Source: Streptomyces coeruleorubidus (GTDB lineage Bacteria > Actinomycetota > Actinomycetes > Streptomycetales > Streptomycetaceae). From it: a stretch of DNA of 64,000 nucleotides. The translations under genes and the position numbers were made by a program. Of this stretch, positions 18,199 through 25,698 are shown in pieces (the stretch's first letter is position 1; every line of letters begins with the position of its first letter). The notes beneath the pieces are model-generated. The model had not been told where the DNA came from. It ran no database searches and saw only the letters and a list, made by a program, of their open reading frames with translations. The stretch is taken from assembly GCF_008705135.1 (NCBI RefSeq), contig NZ_CP023694.1:4693001-4757000 (forward strand), written 5' to 3'.

Positions 18199-19104
18199 GT
18201 GGATCTGGCCTTGCTGCGGACCTTCGTGACCGTGCACCGGGCCGGTTCCTTCACCCGCGCCGCCGCCCTGCTCGGCCTTTCCCAGCCGGCCGTCACCTCG
18301 CAGATCCGCACGCTGGAACGGCAGCTGGGCCGCCCCCTGTTCCTGCGGCAGGCCCGCGGCGTGACCCCGACGAGCATCGGCGACGAGCTCGCCCACAAGG
18401 CCGCACCGCATCTCGACGCCCTGGTGGAGATCGCCGAGACCGGCCTCGACGACGACTCCTCCTTACGGACCCTGCACCTCGCCGGACCACCGGAGTTCAC
18501 CGCGGAACGAGCCCTGCCCGCCCTCACGGAGCTGACCGGAGAGGACGGTCAGGGCTTCGCGCTGCGCGCCTCCTTCGGGAACGCCGAGGAAACGCTGGAA
18601 GGGCTTTCCGCCGGGCATCATGATCTGGCCATCAGCACGGCCCGTCCCCGCGGTGCCCTGCTCACGGCGACTGCGCTCTGCGACGAGGAACACGTTCTGG
18701 TCGCCGCCCCGCGCTGGGCCGAACAGATCGGCGCCGGGCAGCCTGACCGCAAGCCGGAACCGGCCCTGGAACAGGTACCCGTGGTGGAGGTTCACGAGTC
18801 GCTGCCCTTCGTCTCCCGCTACTGGGCCTCCGTCTTCGACTCCCGCCCGGCCGCTCCGGGCACGGTCGTCGTCCCCGACCTGCGTGCGGTTCTGGCGTGC
18901 GCCGTCGCCGGCGCGGGCCTGGCCGTGCTGCCCCGCTATCTGTGCGGGGCCGCGTTGGAGCGGGGGGACGTGGTCGCCCTTCACGAGCCGGCGGTGCCGC
19001 CGCTGCGCACGTACTTCCTGGTGGTGCGCACCGGGACGCTCGCGATGCCCCATATCGCGCGGGCCCACGAATGGTTGCAGCGGGCGGCGGCCGACTGGTG
19101 CTGA
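18199..19104 (+). CDS. LysR-family transcriptional regulator with a TTA codon
   Basis: 301 residues. Winged helix at the N-terminus (MDLALLRTFVTVHRAGSFTR ... SQPAVTSQIRTLERQLGRPLFLRQ), then a LysR substrate-binding domain. GTG start at 18199 after GAGGGGAGAG. Unlike most LysR genes it does not diverge from a target; it follows the Cys/Met enzyme with a terminator between. The in-frame codon at 18463-18465 is TTA, which in Streptomyces needs the developmentally controlled bldA tRNA, so full-length protein may appear mainly late in growth. Confidence 0.9.
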   Translation: MDLALLRTFVTVHRAGSFTRAAALLGLSQPAVTSQIRTLERQLGRPLFLRQARGVTPTSIGDELAHKAAPHLDALVEIAETGLDDDSSLRTLHLAGPPEFTAERALPALTELTGEDGQGFALRASFGNAEETLEGLSAGHHDLAISTARPRGALLTATALCDEEHVLVAAPRWAEQIGAGQPDRKPEPALEQVPVVEVHESLPFVSRYWASVFDSRPAAPGTVVVPDLRAVLACAVAGAGLAVLPRYLCGAALERGDVVALHEPAVPPLRTYFLVVRTGTLAMPHIARAHEWLQRAAADWC

Positions 19105-19202
19105 GGAGGCGCCCGAGGGCGGGTGCCGGGTTGCGCGGGCGCGAAGGGCGGCAGCCCGGACGGTGCCTCACTCTGGGAGCTCGGCCGGTGACGTTTCGCG
19201 AT

Positions 19203-19216
19203 GTTTCACGTGGAAC
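19203..19216. promoter_or_regulatory. parS-like site (one mismatch)
   Basis: GTTTCACGTGGAAC, one mismatch from parS, 21 nt before the Nudix gene start. Confidence 0.6.
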
Positions 19217-19237
19217 CAACCGGGCCACATTTCACCC

Positions 19238-19720
19238 ATGACCGTCCGACCTGTGGTCAAGCGCACCGCCCGTGCCGTTCTGCTGGACGGTGACGACCTG
19301 ATCCTGATCAAGCGCACCAAGCCTGGCATGGATCCCTACTGGCTCACTCCCGGCGGCGGAGTCGAGCCCAGCGACCCGACCGTTGTCGACGCCCTGCACC
19401 GCGAGGTGTACGAGGAGCTCGGCGCGAAGGTCACCGACGTGGTGCCCTGCTTCGTGGACACCGTGGAGCACATCGGGGACGACGGCGGGGCGACCGGTGT
19501 GAAGGTGCAGCACTTCTTCGTCTGCCGCCTGGAGTCCATGGATCCCTCGCTCCGCCACGGCCCCGAGGTGGACGAGCCGGTCGGCGAGTACGAGATCGTC
19601 CGCGTGCCCTTCACCCGGGTCGGAATCGCCTCCGTCCATCTCGTTCCGCTGTCACTGCGGCACTACCTGGACGGCAACATCGAGGGCGTACTCGCCATGC
19701 ACGCCCCTGACCTGGGCTGA
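19238..19720 (+). CDS. Nudix hydrolase
   Basis: 160 residues. A complete Nudix box, beginning GGGVEPSDPTVVDALHREVY and continuing EELGA, at residues ~42-66 coordinates Mg2+ for hydrolysis of a nucleoside-diphosphate-linked substrate. No extra domain, so the substrate is unknown. The ATG at 19238 follows a parS-like site; the longer frame upstream overlaps the LysR gene and looks spurious. Its stop is 13 nt from the convergent flavohaemoglobin-like gene. Confidence 0.87.
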   Translation: MTVRPVVKRTARAVLLDGDDLILIKRTKPGMDPYWLTPGGGVEPSDPTVVDALHREVYEELGAKVTDVVPCFVDTVEHIGDDGGATGVKVQHFFVCRLESMDPSLRHGPEVDEPVGEYEIVRVPFTRVGIASVHLVPLSLRHYLDGNIEGVLAMHAPDLG

Positions 19721-19733
19721 CACCGGAGGAGGC

Positions 19734-21302
19734 TCAGGGGCCGGCCGCGACCAGTTCCTCCACGGAGTCGTGCCGTATGCGCTCCGACGGGATGCCGATG
19801 TCCCGCAGGGCGTCCACACCGCTGCGGATCATCCCGGGCGGGCCCGACAGGTAGGCGTCGTACTCGTTCCACGGCCCGTAGGCCCGTACCGCGTCCGGAA
19901 GCTGCTGGTGAGCCAGCTGGTCGATGATCGCGCGGACCGAGAGCCAGGGGTGGCTCTGCTGGAGGCGGAGCATGGTGTCGATGTCGTACAGGTCGTGGTC
20001 GGTACGGGCTCCGTAGAAGACCTCGACCGGCCGGCGTTCCCCGTGCTCGGCGACGTCCTCGACCAGCGCCTTGATGGGCGCTATGCCGGTGCCGCCGCCC
20101 AGGCAGAGCAGCCCGCTGTCGGTGGTGTGGTCCACGGTCATGGAGCCGGCGGGCGGGCCGAGCCGGACGATGTCACCCGGCCGGGCGCGGTGCACCAGGG
20201 CGTTGGAGACCCAGCCCGCCGGGACGGCCTTCACGTGGAACGACAGCAGGCCGTCGGAGCGGGGCGCCGAGGCGAAGGAGTAGTGCCGCCATATCCGGGG
20301 CCACCAGGGAGTCTCCAGGCTTGTGTACTGCCCGGCGAGGAAGGGGTAGGGCTGGTCGGGGCGGACGGTGACGACGGCGACGTCCGGGGTCCTGAGGTCG
20401 TGTGTGACGATCTCGGCGTACCACCAAGCCGGGGCACGCAGTTCGTCGGCGGCCGCCGCGTCGATCATGATCTGGGAGATCGTGGTGTACGTCCGTATCC
20501 AGGCCGCCTCCATCTCCTCGTCCCAGACCCCGGCGGCATACTTGCTGAGCGCGCCGATCAGGCATTCGCCGACGGCCGGGTAGTGCTCGGCCCGCGTTCC
20601 GTACTTCCGGTGGCCCCGGCCGAGGTTCTGCAGGTAGTCCACCAGGACATCGGTGTTGTCGATGTGCTCGGCGGCCGTGAGCAGCGCCCTGAGCAGCCGG
20701 TCCCGCTGGGTGTCCATCGCGGCCGGGAAGAGCGAACGCAGGTCCGGGTGGCGGACGAAGAGCAGGGCGTAGAAGTACGAGGTGACCTTGTCGGCCACGG
20801 GCGTGACCTCTGCCATCGCGCGGCGAATGAGGACGGCGTCCGGGGACGCTTCCCTGGCCGGGGCGGAGGCTGCCGGTCCTGGGGGCGACACCGGTTCGGG
20901 CCGCTGAGGGGGAACACGCGGCTCGTCGGGAGGACCTGTTGTGGAGGCGAACGGCTCCGGGGCCGGTGTGACCGTCGTGGTCGCGGGTCGTGGCGACGAC
21001 GGGGCGGAGGACTCGGCCATGGGGCCGGGCGCGGGTATCGCGTCCCGGGGCTCGCGCTCCTGGTCCGGCACGCCCGTGCTCGCCCTGTCTGTCGGCGCGG
21101 CGGGTGGAGGAGCTGTGCCGTCTGCCGGCGTTTCCGGGGCGGCCGTCTGCCGTCCCACCGGGCGTATCACAGCCGGGCGACGGCCGTCCGGCGTCCCGGG
21201 CTCCTCTTCAGGCGTTGCCGTCGGCTTGGTGCGGGGCGTGAACCAGTCGCCCCCGCCGCCAGAAGTGCCGTTGTCGGCAGACGTGGTGGTCGGAGCGTCC
21301 AT
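19734..21302 (-). CDS. Flavohaemoglobin-like protein with long disordered N-terminus
   Basis: 522 residues. Residues 1-~155 are a Pro/Thr/Ala-rich tract with no fold. Then a globin domain (~155-290) with the proximal histidine in GRGHRKYG, then a ferredoxin-NADP-reductase-type module: FAD site RHYSFASAP and NAD site LCLGGGTGIAPIKALV. Flavohaemoglobins oxidise nitric oxide to nitrate with NAD(P)H. The extension of about 150 residues is unusual and could tether or localise the enzyme. ATG at 21302 chosen because GAGGCGAGG precedes it; an ATG seven codons upstream is less well placed. Confidence 0.87.
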   Translation of the reverse strand: MDAPTTTSADNGTSGGGGDWFTPRTKPTATPEEEPGTPDGRRPAVIRPVGRQTAAPETPADGTAPPPAAPTDRASTGVPDQEREPRDAIPAPGPMAESSAPSSPRPATTTVTPAPEPFASTTGPPDEPRVPPQRPEPVSPPGPAASAPAREASPDAVLIRRAMAEVTPVADKVTSYFYALLFVRHPDLRSLFPAAMDTQRDRLLRALLTAAEHIDNTDVLVDYLQNLGRGHRKYGTRAEHYPAVGECLIGALSKYAAGVWDEEMEAAWIRTYTTISQIMIDAAAADELRAPAWWYAEIVTHDLRTPDVAVVTVRPDQPYPFLAGQYTSLETPWWPRIWRHYSFASAPRSDGLLSFHVKAVPAGWVSNALVHRARPGDIVRLGPPAGSMTVDHTTDSGLLCLGGGTGIAPIKALVEDVAEHGERRPVEVFYGARTDHDLYDIDTMLRLQQSHPWLSVRAIIDQLAHQQLPDAVRAYGPWNEYDAYLSGPPGMIRSGVDALRDIGIPSERIRHDSVEELVAAGP

Positions 21303-21854
21303 GGTGTGCCTCGCCTCGAGCATCTTTCGGTCGGTCTGCGCACTTCCCAGTCGGAAGGTGCCTGCTTTCCCCCGTGGACGGACTGCGTTCCCATCCGTGT
21401 CGCGGCCAATGCGGCCACATTCAACCTGTGTTCCGGCTCTCTACGGACAAGTAAGGCGAGAGTGTGACATTGGCCGCAGTAATCCCACCTGAGCTTCCCA
21501 CTCGCCTGGGAGGCTCAGCCGCATAACCGGAAACGCGGGTTTTCGATCTCTCCGTCCCGTTAGGCTGCATTGCCCTGTACGCGGCCCACACAGAACAGGT
21601 CGCCCGCCCCGGACGTGAACCGGAGTCGACCCTACCGGCCACCGCTGTGCACACAAGTCCCCCCTTGCCCCGTCACGAATGAGGGCACGGCGCGATCACC
21701 AACATGGTGAATGCCGGGCGACTCACCTGTGTTTCACGTGAAACGTCTGGTGTCTGTCCACGCTCTGTGCAGCCGGCCACAACTGGCCAAAATCTCGTAC
21801 GGCTCCGGGGAAAGAGGTGGACGTCAGGGGCTCCGGTCGGACAGCCTGACCTGC
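21303..21854. other. Divergent intergenic region, flavohaemoglobin / GNAT gene
   Basis: 552 nt with no convincing gene. It contains a strong hairpin at 21489-21518 (CTGAGCTTCCCA, 6-nt loop, TGGGAGGCTCAG; one mismatched pair) in the leader of the minus-strand gene and a perfect parS at 21731-21744. No known riboswitch consensus was recognised. Confidence 0.5.
21731..21744. promoter_or_regulatory. parS site, perfect
   Basis: Perfect GTTTCACGTGAAAC in the promoter-proximal region of the GNAT gene. Confidence 0.92.
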
Positions 21855-22721
21855 GTGCCGACTCCTTCCCTTGCCTCTCTGCCCATCCGCCGTCTGACGC
21901 TCCGCGATCTCGCCGCCTGCGCCGACTTGTCCGAGGACCGGGGGTGGCTACGGGAGGAGCACAAGTGGGGCTTCCTCCTCACGGCCGGAAAGGGCTACGG
22001 CATCGACGACCCGGACGGCGGCCTCGTGAGCGCCTGTGTCGTCACCGAGTACGGACCACAGGAGCGCCCCGCCTTCGCGGCGATCGGCATGGTCCTCGTC
22101 GCCGAACGGCACGCCCGACAGGGCGTGGGACGCCGGCTGATGCGCCACGTCATCTCAGCGATGGGCACCACACCCCTCACCCTGCATGCCACGCCGTACG
22201 GCCGACCCCTCTACGAGGAACTCGGCTTCAAGGTCACCGGGCGGGCGGAGATGGTGTGCGGGCGTTTCACTCCTGGCGGACCGCAGCCGACGGTCGCCAC
22301 CCGTGCCGCGACCGCCGAGGATCTCGCTGCGATCCTCCGGCTCGACGAGCAGGCGTTCGGGACCGACCGCACCCACATCGTCACCCGGCTGCCGGCCTTC
22401 GCCGACCAGTTGCGCGTGGCGGAGGAGGACGGACGGATCACCGGTTACGCGGCCGCCTGGCCCAACATGGACACCCATGTCGTCGGTCCGCTCATCGCGC
22501 GCGACACGTCGGTGGCCCAGGCGCTCATCGCCTCCCTCGCCGCCCACACCGACCGTCCCCTGCGCACCGACATCGACGTCCGGCACACCGAGCTGCTCGC
22601 GTGGGTGAAGGACCGCGGCCTGGCGCCCGTCGCCTTCAACTCGGTGATGTCGTACGGGATCACCGACCTGCCCGGGGACTGGAGCCGTCGGTTCGCCCCG
22701 GTCACGGTCGCGGCGGGCTGA
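21855..22721 (+). CDS. Tandem GNAT acetyltransferase-domain protein
   Basis: 288 residues, two GNAT-type halves. The N-terminal half has the acetyl-CoA loop RQGVGRRLM and strand-helix end LYEELGFK; the C-terminal half (~150-288) is a more degenerate GNAT-like domain (ITGYAAAWPNMDTHVVGPLIA). Double-GNAT proteins acetylate small amines or act as regulators; substrate unknown. The GTG at 21855 is the best family-like start (TPSLASLPIRRLTLRDLAAC) but has no good ribosome-binding site, so the start is uncertain. Confidence 0.75.
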   Translation: MPTPSLASLPIRRLTLRDLAACADLSEDRGWLREEHKWGFLLTAGKGYGIDDPDGGLVSACVVTEYGPQERPAFAAIGMVLVAERHARQGVGRRLMRHVISAMGTTPLTLHATPYGRPLYEELGFKVTGRAEMVCGRFTPGGPQPTVATRAATAEDLAAILRLDEQAFGTDRTHIVTRLPAFADQLRVAEEDGRITGYAAAWPNMDTHVVGPLIARDTSVAQALIASLAAHTDRPLRTDIDVRHTELLAWVKDRGLAPVAFNSVMSYGITDLPGDWSRRFAPVTVAAG

Positions 22722-22738
22722 AGGGCCCCGATACGACA

Positions 22739-22772
22739 ACGCCGGTTCCCCCGGGGGCCGGGGAACCGGCGT
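22739..22772. terminator. Bidirectional terminator hairpin
   Basis: 13-bp perfect stem ACGCCGGTTCCCC / GGGGAACCGGCGT with an 8-nt loop, between convergent genes. Confidence 0.85.
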
Positions 22773-22792
22773 CGTGTCGCTGAAGCGGGCCG

Positions 22793-23215
22793 TCAGGCGA
22801 GTGCCTCCACGGCGGCCGTGGCGAAGGCGTGGTCCTGCTCCGGCGCACCACCGCCGACACCGAGCGCGCCGATCAGGCGGCCGTCGCGATGCACCGGCAC
22901 ACCGCCGGCGATGAACAGCAGCGGCCGGTCGAGCGCGGTGGGCAGGGTGTGGAAGAGGCCTCCGGGCTGCACGGCGTCGACGAGGTCGGCAGTGGGCGCG
23001 TTCAGCTGGAGAGCCGTGTAGGCCTTGCGGGTGCTGGTCTCGCCGGAGATCAGCACGGCACGGTCGTCACGCCGGAAGGCGAGCAGATGGCCGCCCGCGT
23101 CCAGGACGGTGACGCTGACCGTGACGCCTGCTGCCTCGGCGGCACGCTGGGCGGCGGTGACGAGGATGTCGGCGTCCTGGGTGGTCAGCGGGGCGACTGC
23201 GGTGGTGGTGCTCAT
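22793..23215 (-). CDS. GlcG/HbpS-family protein
   Basis: 140 residues with the whole family profile: QDADILVTAAQRAAEAAGVTV, VLDAGGHLLAFRRDD, SGETSTRKAYTAL, FIAGGVPVHRDGRLIGALGVGG and EQDHAFATAAVEAL. In Streptomyces the relative HbpS is a haem-degrading sensor partner; most family members have no known role. No signal peptide is visible, unlike secreted HbpS. ATG at 23215 with AGGAGAACC. Same strand and 77 nt downstream of the MFS gene, so possibly one transcript. Confidence 0.82.
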   Translation of the reverse strand: MSTTTAVAPLTTQDADILVTAAQRAAEAAGVTVSVTVLDAGGHLLAFRRDDRAVLISGETSTRKAYTALQLNAPTADLVDAVQPGGLFHTLPTALDRPLLFIAGGVPVHRDGRLIGALGVGGGAPEQDHAFATAAVEALA

Positions 23216-23292
23216 GGCTGGTTCTCCTGGAATTCGCTGGATCGTGCTGATCCGGGCCGGGGGCAGACGGTGTACCTGGTCGGCCCCGTGGC

Positions 23293-24501
23293 TCAGTGGT
23301 GGATGGCGGCCCGCTGCTCGGCCGACGCGGATCCCGTGACGACGGTGCTGGTGGCTCCGGCGCGGCGTTCGAGGGCGGACGAGAGGAGGGCCAGGCCCAG
23401 GGCTCCCGCGGCCAGGACGGCACCGACCCAGTTGGGGGCGGTGTAGCCGAAGCCCGCCGCGATCACGAGGCCGCCGAGCCAAGCGGACAGAGCGTTGCCG
23501 AGGTTGAAGGCGCCGATGTTCACGGCGGAGGCCAGCGTCGGCGCGCCGTGCGCCTGGTCGAGGACCCGCTTCTGGAGCGGCGGGACGCTGGCGAAGCCCA
23601 GGGCGCCGATCAGGGTGATCGTGACGGCCGACAGCAGCTTGTTGTGCGCGGTGAGGGTGAACAGCGCCAGAACGACGGCCAGAGCGCCCAGGGAGACGTA
23701 CAGCATGGGCATCAGGGCGCGGTCGGCGAGCTTGCCGCCCACGAGGTTGCCGCCGACCATGCCGAGACCGAAGAGGACCAGCAGCCAGGTGACGGAGCCG
23801 TCGGCGAAGCCCGCGGTGTGGGTCATCATCGGGGCGATGTAGGTGATGGCCGCGAAGACGCCGCCGAAGCCGAGGACGGTCATCGCCATCGCGAGCAGCA
23901 CCTGCACGTTCTTGAAGGCGGCGAGTTCGTGCCGCAGGCGCACCCCCTCCGGCTTGGGCATGTCGGGGACGAGCCGGGCGATGCCGACCAGTCCGACGAC
24001 GCCGAGGGCGGCGACGATGCCGAAGGTCACCCGCCAGCCGACGGACTGCCCGACGAGTGTGCCCAGCGGAACGCCGACGACGTTGGAGACGGTCAGGCCC
24101 GTGAACATCATCGCGATGGCTCCGGCCTTCTTGTCCGGGGCGACGAGGTCCGCCGCGACGACCGAGCCGATCCCGAAGAAGGCACCGTGGGCCAGCGAGG
24201 CGACGATCCGGCCGATCAGCATGACGGCGAAAGCGGGAGCGAGTGCCGAGAGCAGGTTGCCGACGATGAACAGGCCCATCAGCAGCATCAGCATCCGCTT
24301 GCGGGAAACCTTGGTGCCCAGCACGGTCATCAGCGGGGCGCCGAACATGACACCGAGCGCGTAGCCGGTCACCAGGTAGCCGGCGGTGGGGATGGAGACC
24401 CCGTAGTCGCCCGCTACCTCGGGCAGCAAGCCCATGATCACGAACTCGGTCGTGCCGATCCCGAAGGCCCCGATCGCGAGGGCCAGAAGCGCGAGAGGCA
24501 T
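23293..24501 (-). CDS. MFS drug/sugar efflux transporter (DHA1, AraJ-like)
   Basis: 402 residues, 12 hydrophobic helices, with the MFS motif-A-like segment GAPLMTVLGTKVSRKRML between helices 2 and 3 and the start GIGTTEFVIMGLLPEVA typical of the DHA1/AraJ/chloramphenicol-efflux group. It should export small molecules by proton antiport. It is divergent from a MarR regulator, a common arrangement for an inducible exporter. Start may be this ATG or a GTG four codons upstream (24513). Confidence 0.88.
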   Translation of the reverse strand: MPLALLALAIGAFGIGTTEFVIMGLLPEVAGDYGVSIPTAGYLVTGYALGVMFGAPLMTVLGTKVSRKRMLMLLMGLFIVGNLLSALAPAFAVMLIGRIVASLAHGAFFGIGSVVAADLVAPDKKAGAIAMMFTGLTVSNVVGVPLGTLVGQSVGWRVTFGIVAALGVVGLVGIARLVPDMPKPEGVRLRHELAAFKNVQVLLAMAMTVLGFGGVFAAITYIAPMMTHTAGFADGSVTWLLVLFGLGMVGGNLVGGKLADRALMPMLYVSLGALAVVLALFTLTAHNKLLSAVTITLIGALGFASVPPLQKRVLDQAHGAPTLASAVNIGAFNLGNALSAWLGGLVIAAGFGYTAPNWVGAVLAAGALGLALLSSALERRAGATSTVVTGSASAEQRAAIHH

Positions 24502-24548
24502 GGAGGGGTACACCTTCCCAGACGATTGCAGGAGCGCTTTGCGTGCGC

Positions 24549-24565
24549 CAACAATAGTTGCATAC
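24549..24565. promoter_or_regulatory. Candidate MarR operator between exporter and regulator
   Basis: A+T-rich inverted repeat CAAC-AATA-GTTG (around 24551-24562) in the 143-nt gap between divergent MFS and MarR genes. MarR proteins typically bind such short dyads. Short, so tentative. Confidence 0.4.
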
Positions 24566-24644
24566 GCGGGCTAACCGCAAGCGCCGTCTATTGCGGACCT
24601 GCTCTATCCTGGGTGTCAGCCGCTCCGGGACGGAGGAAACGCCA

Positions 24645-25109
24645 ATGACAGCGACGGACCCCGCGCTCACCGCTCTCGCCCAGAGCTGGTGCGCCCTCTC
24701 CCTGCTGCACGGGAGGATCGAGGCCCGCATCGAGCGCGCTCTCCAGGCCAAGCACGACCTCAGCGCGCGCGAGTACTCCCTGCTCGACGTGCTCAGCCGG
24801 CAGCACGACGGAGACGGTGGCCATCTCCAGATGAAGCAGGTCGCCGACGCGGTCGTCCTCAGCCAGAGCGCCACCACACGTCTGGTCACCCGGCTCGAGG
24901 ACCGCGGCCTCCTGGAGCGCTACCTGTGCCCCACCGACCGGCGGGGCATCTACACGAACGTCACCGAGGCAGGCCTCAAGCTGCTGGAGGAGGCCCGGCC
25001 GACCAACGACGCCGCCCTGCGCGCGGCCCTCGACGAGGCGGCGAAGAATCCGGAGCTGGCCCCGCTGGTCCGGGTCGTGGAGACGCTGAAGGCTCCGGTG
25101 CCCGCATAG
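24645..25109 (+). CDS. MarR-family transcriptional regulator
   Basis: 154 residues. Winged helix (LSAREYSLLDVLSRQ ... MKQVADAVVLSQSATTRLVTRLEDRGLLERYLCPTDRRGIYTNVTEAGLKLLEEA) inside dimerisation helices, standard MarR length. The ATG at 24645 is preceded by GGAGGAAACGCC. It probably represses the divergent MFS exporter and itself, with release by the exported compound; this is inferred from position. Confidence 0.9.
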   Translation: MTATDPALTALAQSWCALSLLHGRIEARIERALQAKHDLSAREYSLLDVLSRQHDGDGGHLQMKQVADAVVLSQSATTRLVTRLEDRGLLERYLCPTDRRGIYTNVTEAGLKLLEEARPTNDAALRAALDEAAKNPELAPLVRVVETLKAPVPA

Positions 25110-25190
25110 ACTCCGCTCGCACCGGCCGTCTCGCGCAGGATCCGGCCGTTCCTGTGCAGTGCCCGGTCGTTGCTGCGTAGGGTGCGGCCC

Positions 25191-25643
25191 ATGGGAGATC
25201 TTGAGATACGCCCCGCGACCGCCGACGACGTACCCGCGATCGTCGGCATGCTCGCGGACGACCCGCTGGGCGCACAGCGCGAGTCACCCGACGACCTCAC
25301 CCCGTATCTGGCCGCGCTGGAGCGGCTCAGCGCCGATCCGAACCAGCGCTTGGTCGTGGCGGTCCGGGAAGGCCGCGTCGTCGGCACGCTCCAGCTCACG
25401 ATCATTCCCGGGCTCTCCCGGCGCGGTGCCACCAGGTCGATCATCGAAGGCGTACGCGTCCATGCCGACGAGCGCGGCAGCGGTCTGGGAACACAGCTCA
25501 TCGAGTGGGCGATCGATGAATCCCGGCGTCAAGGCTGCCAATTGGTTCAGCTGACCTCCGACAACACACGAACCGACGCCCACCGCTTCTACGAACGGCT
25601 CGGCTTCACGGCCTCCCACACAGGCTTCAAGCTCTCGTTGTGA
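25191..25643 (+). CDS. GNAT-family N-acetyltransferase
   Basis: 150 residues, one GNAT domain: EIRPATADDVPAIVGML, VVGTLQLTIIPGLSRRG, RVHADERGSGLGTQLIEWAI (acetyl-CoA loop RGSGLG) and DAHRFYERLGF. Substrate unknown. ATG at 25191. Its stop is 2 nt before a 48-bp palindrome that holds a parS site. Confidence 0.86.
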   Translation: MGDLEIRPATADDVPAIVGMLADDPLGAQRESPDDLTPYLAALERLSADPNQRLVVAVREGRVVGTLQLTIIPGLSRRGATRSIIEGVRVHADERGSGLGTQLIEWAIDESRRQGCQLVQLTSDNTRTDAHRFYERLGFTASHTGFKLSL

Positions 25644-25645
25644 CC

Positions 25646-25693
25646 GACGTGGGGGAGGGCCTGTTTCACGTGAAACAGGCCCTCCCCCACGTC
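25646..25693. terminator. Perfect 48-bp palindrome: combined bidirectional terminator and parS
   Basis: The two 24-base arms are exact reverse complements with no spacer (left arm GACGTGGGGGAGGGCCTGTT followed by TCAC). The centre is a perfect parS. It fills the gap between two convergent genes, so as RNA it would form a G+C-rich hairpin in both directions. Confidence 0.85.
25663..25676. promoter_or_regulatory. parS site, perfect, at the centre of the 48-bp palindrome
   Basis: Perfect GTTTCACGTGAAAC; its dyad axis coincides with that of the terminator. Confidence 0.93.
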
Positions 25694-25698
25694 ACCGT

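Noticed and set aside
20228..20241. parS-like sequence in the flavohaemoglobin gene (CCTTCACGTGGAAC)
   Set aside because: Three mismatches to parS and explained by coding sequence (SFHVKA).
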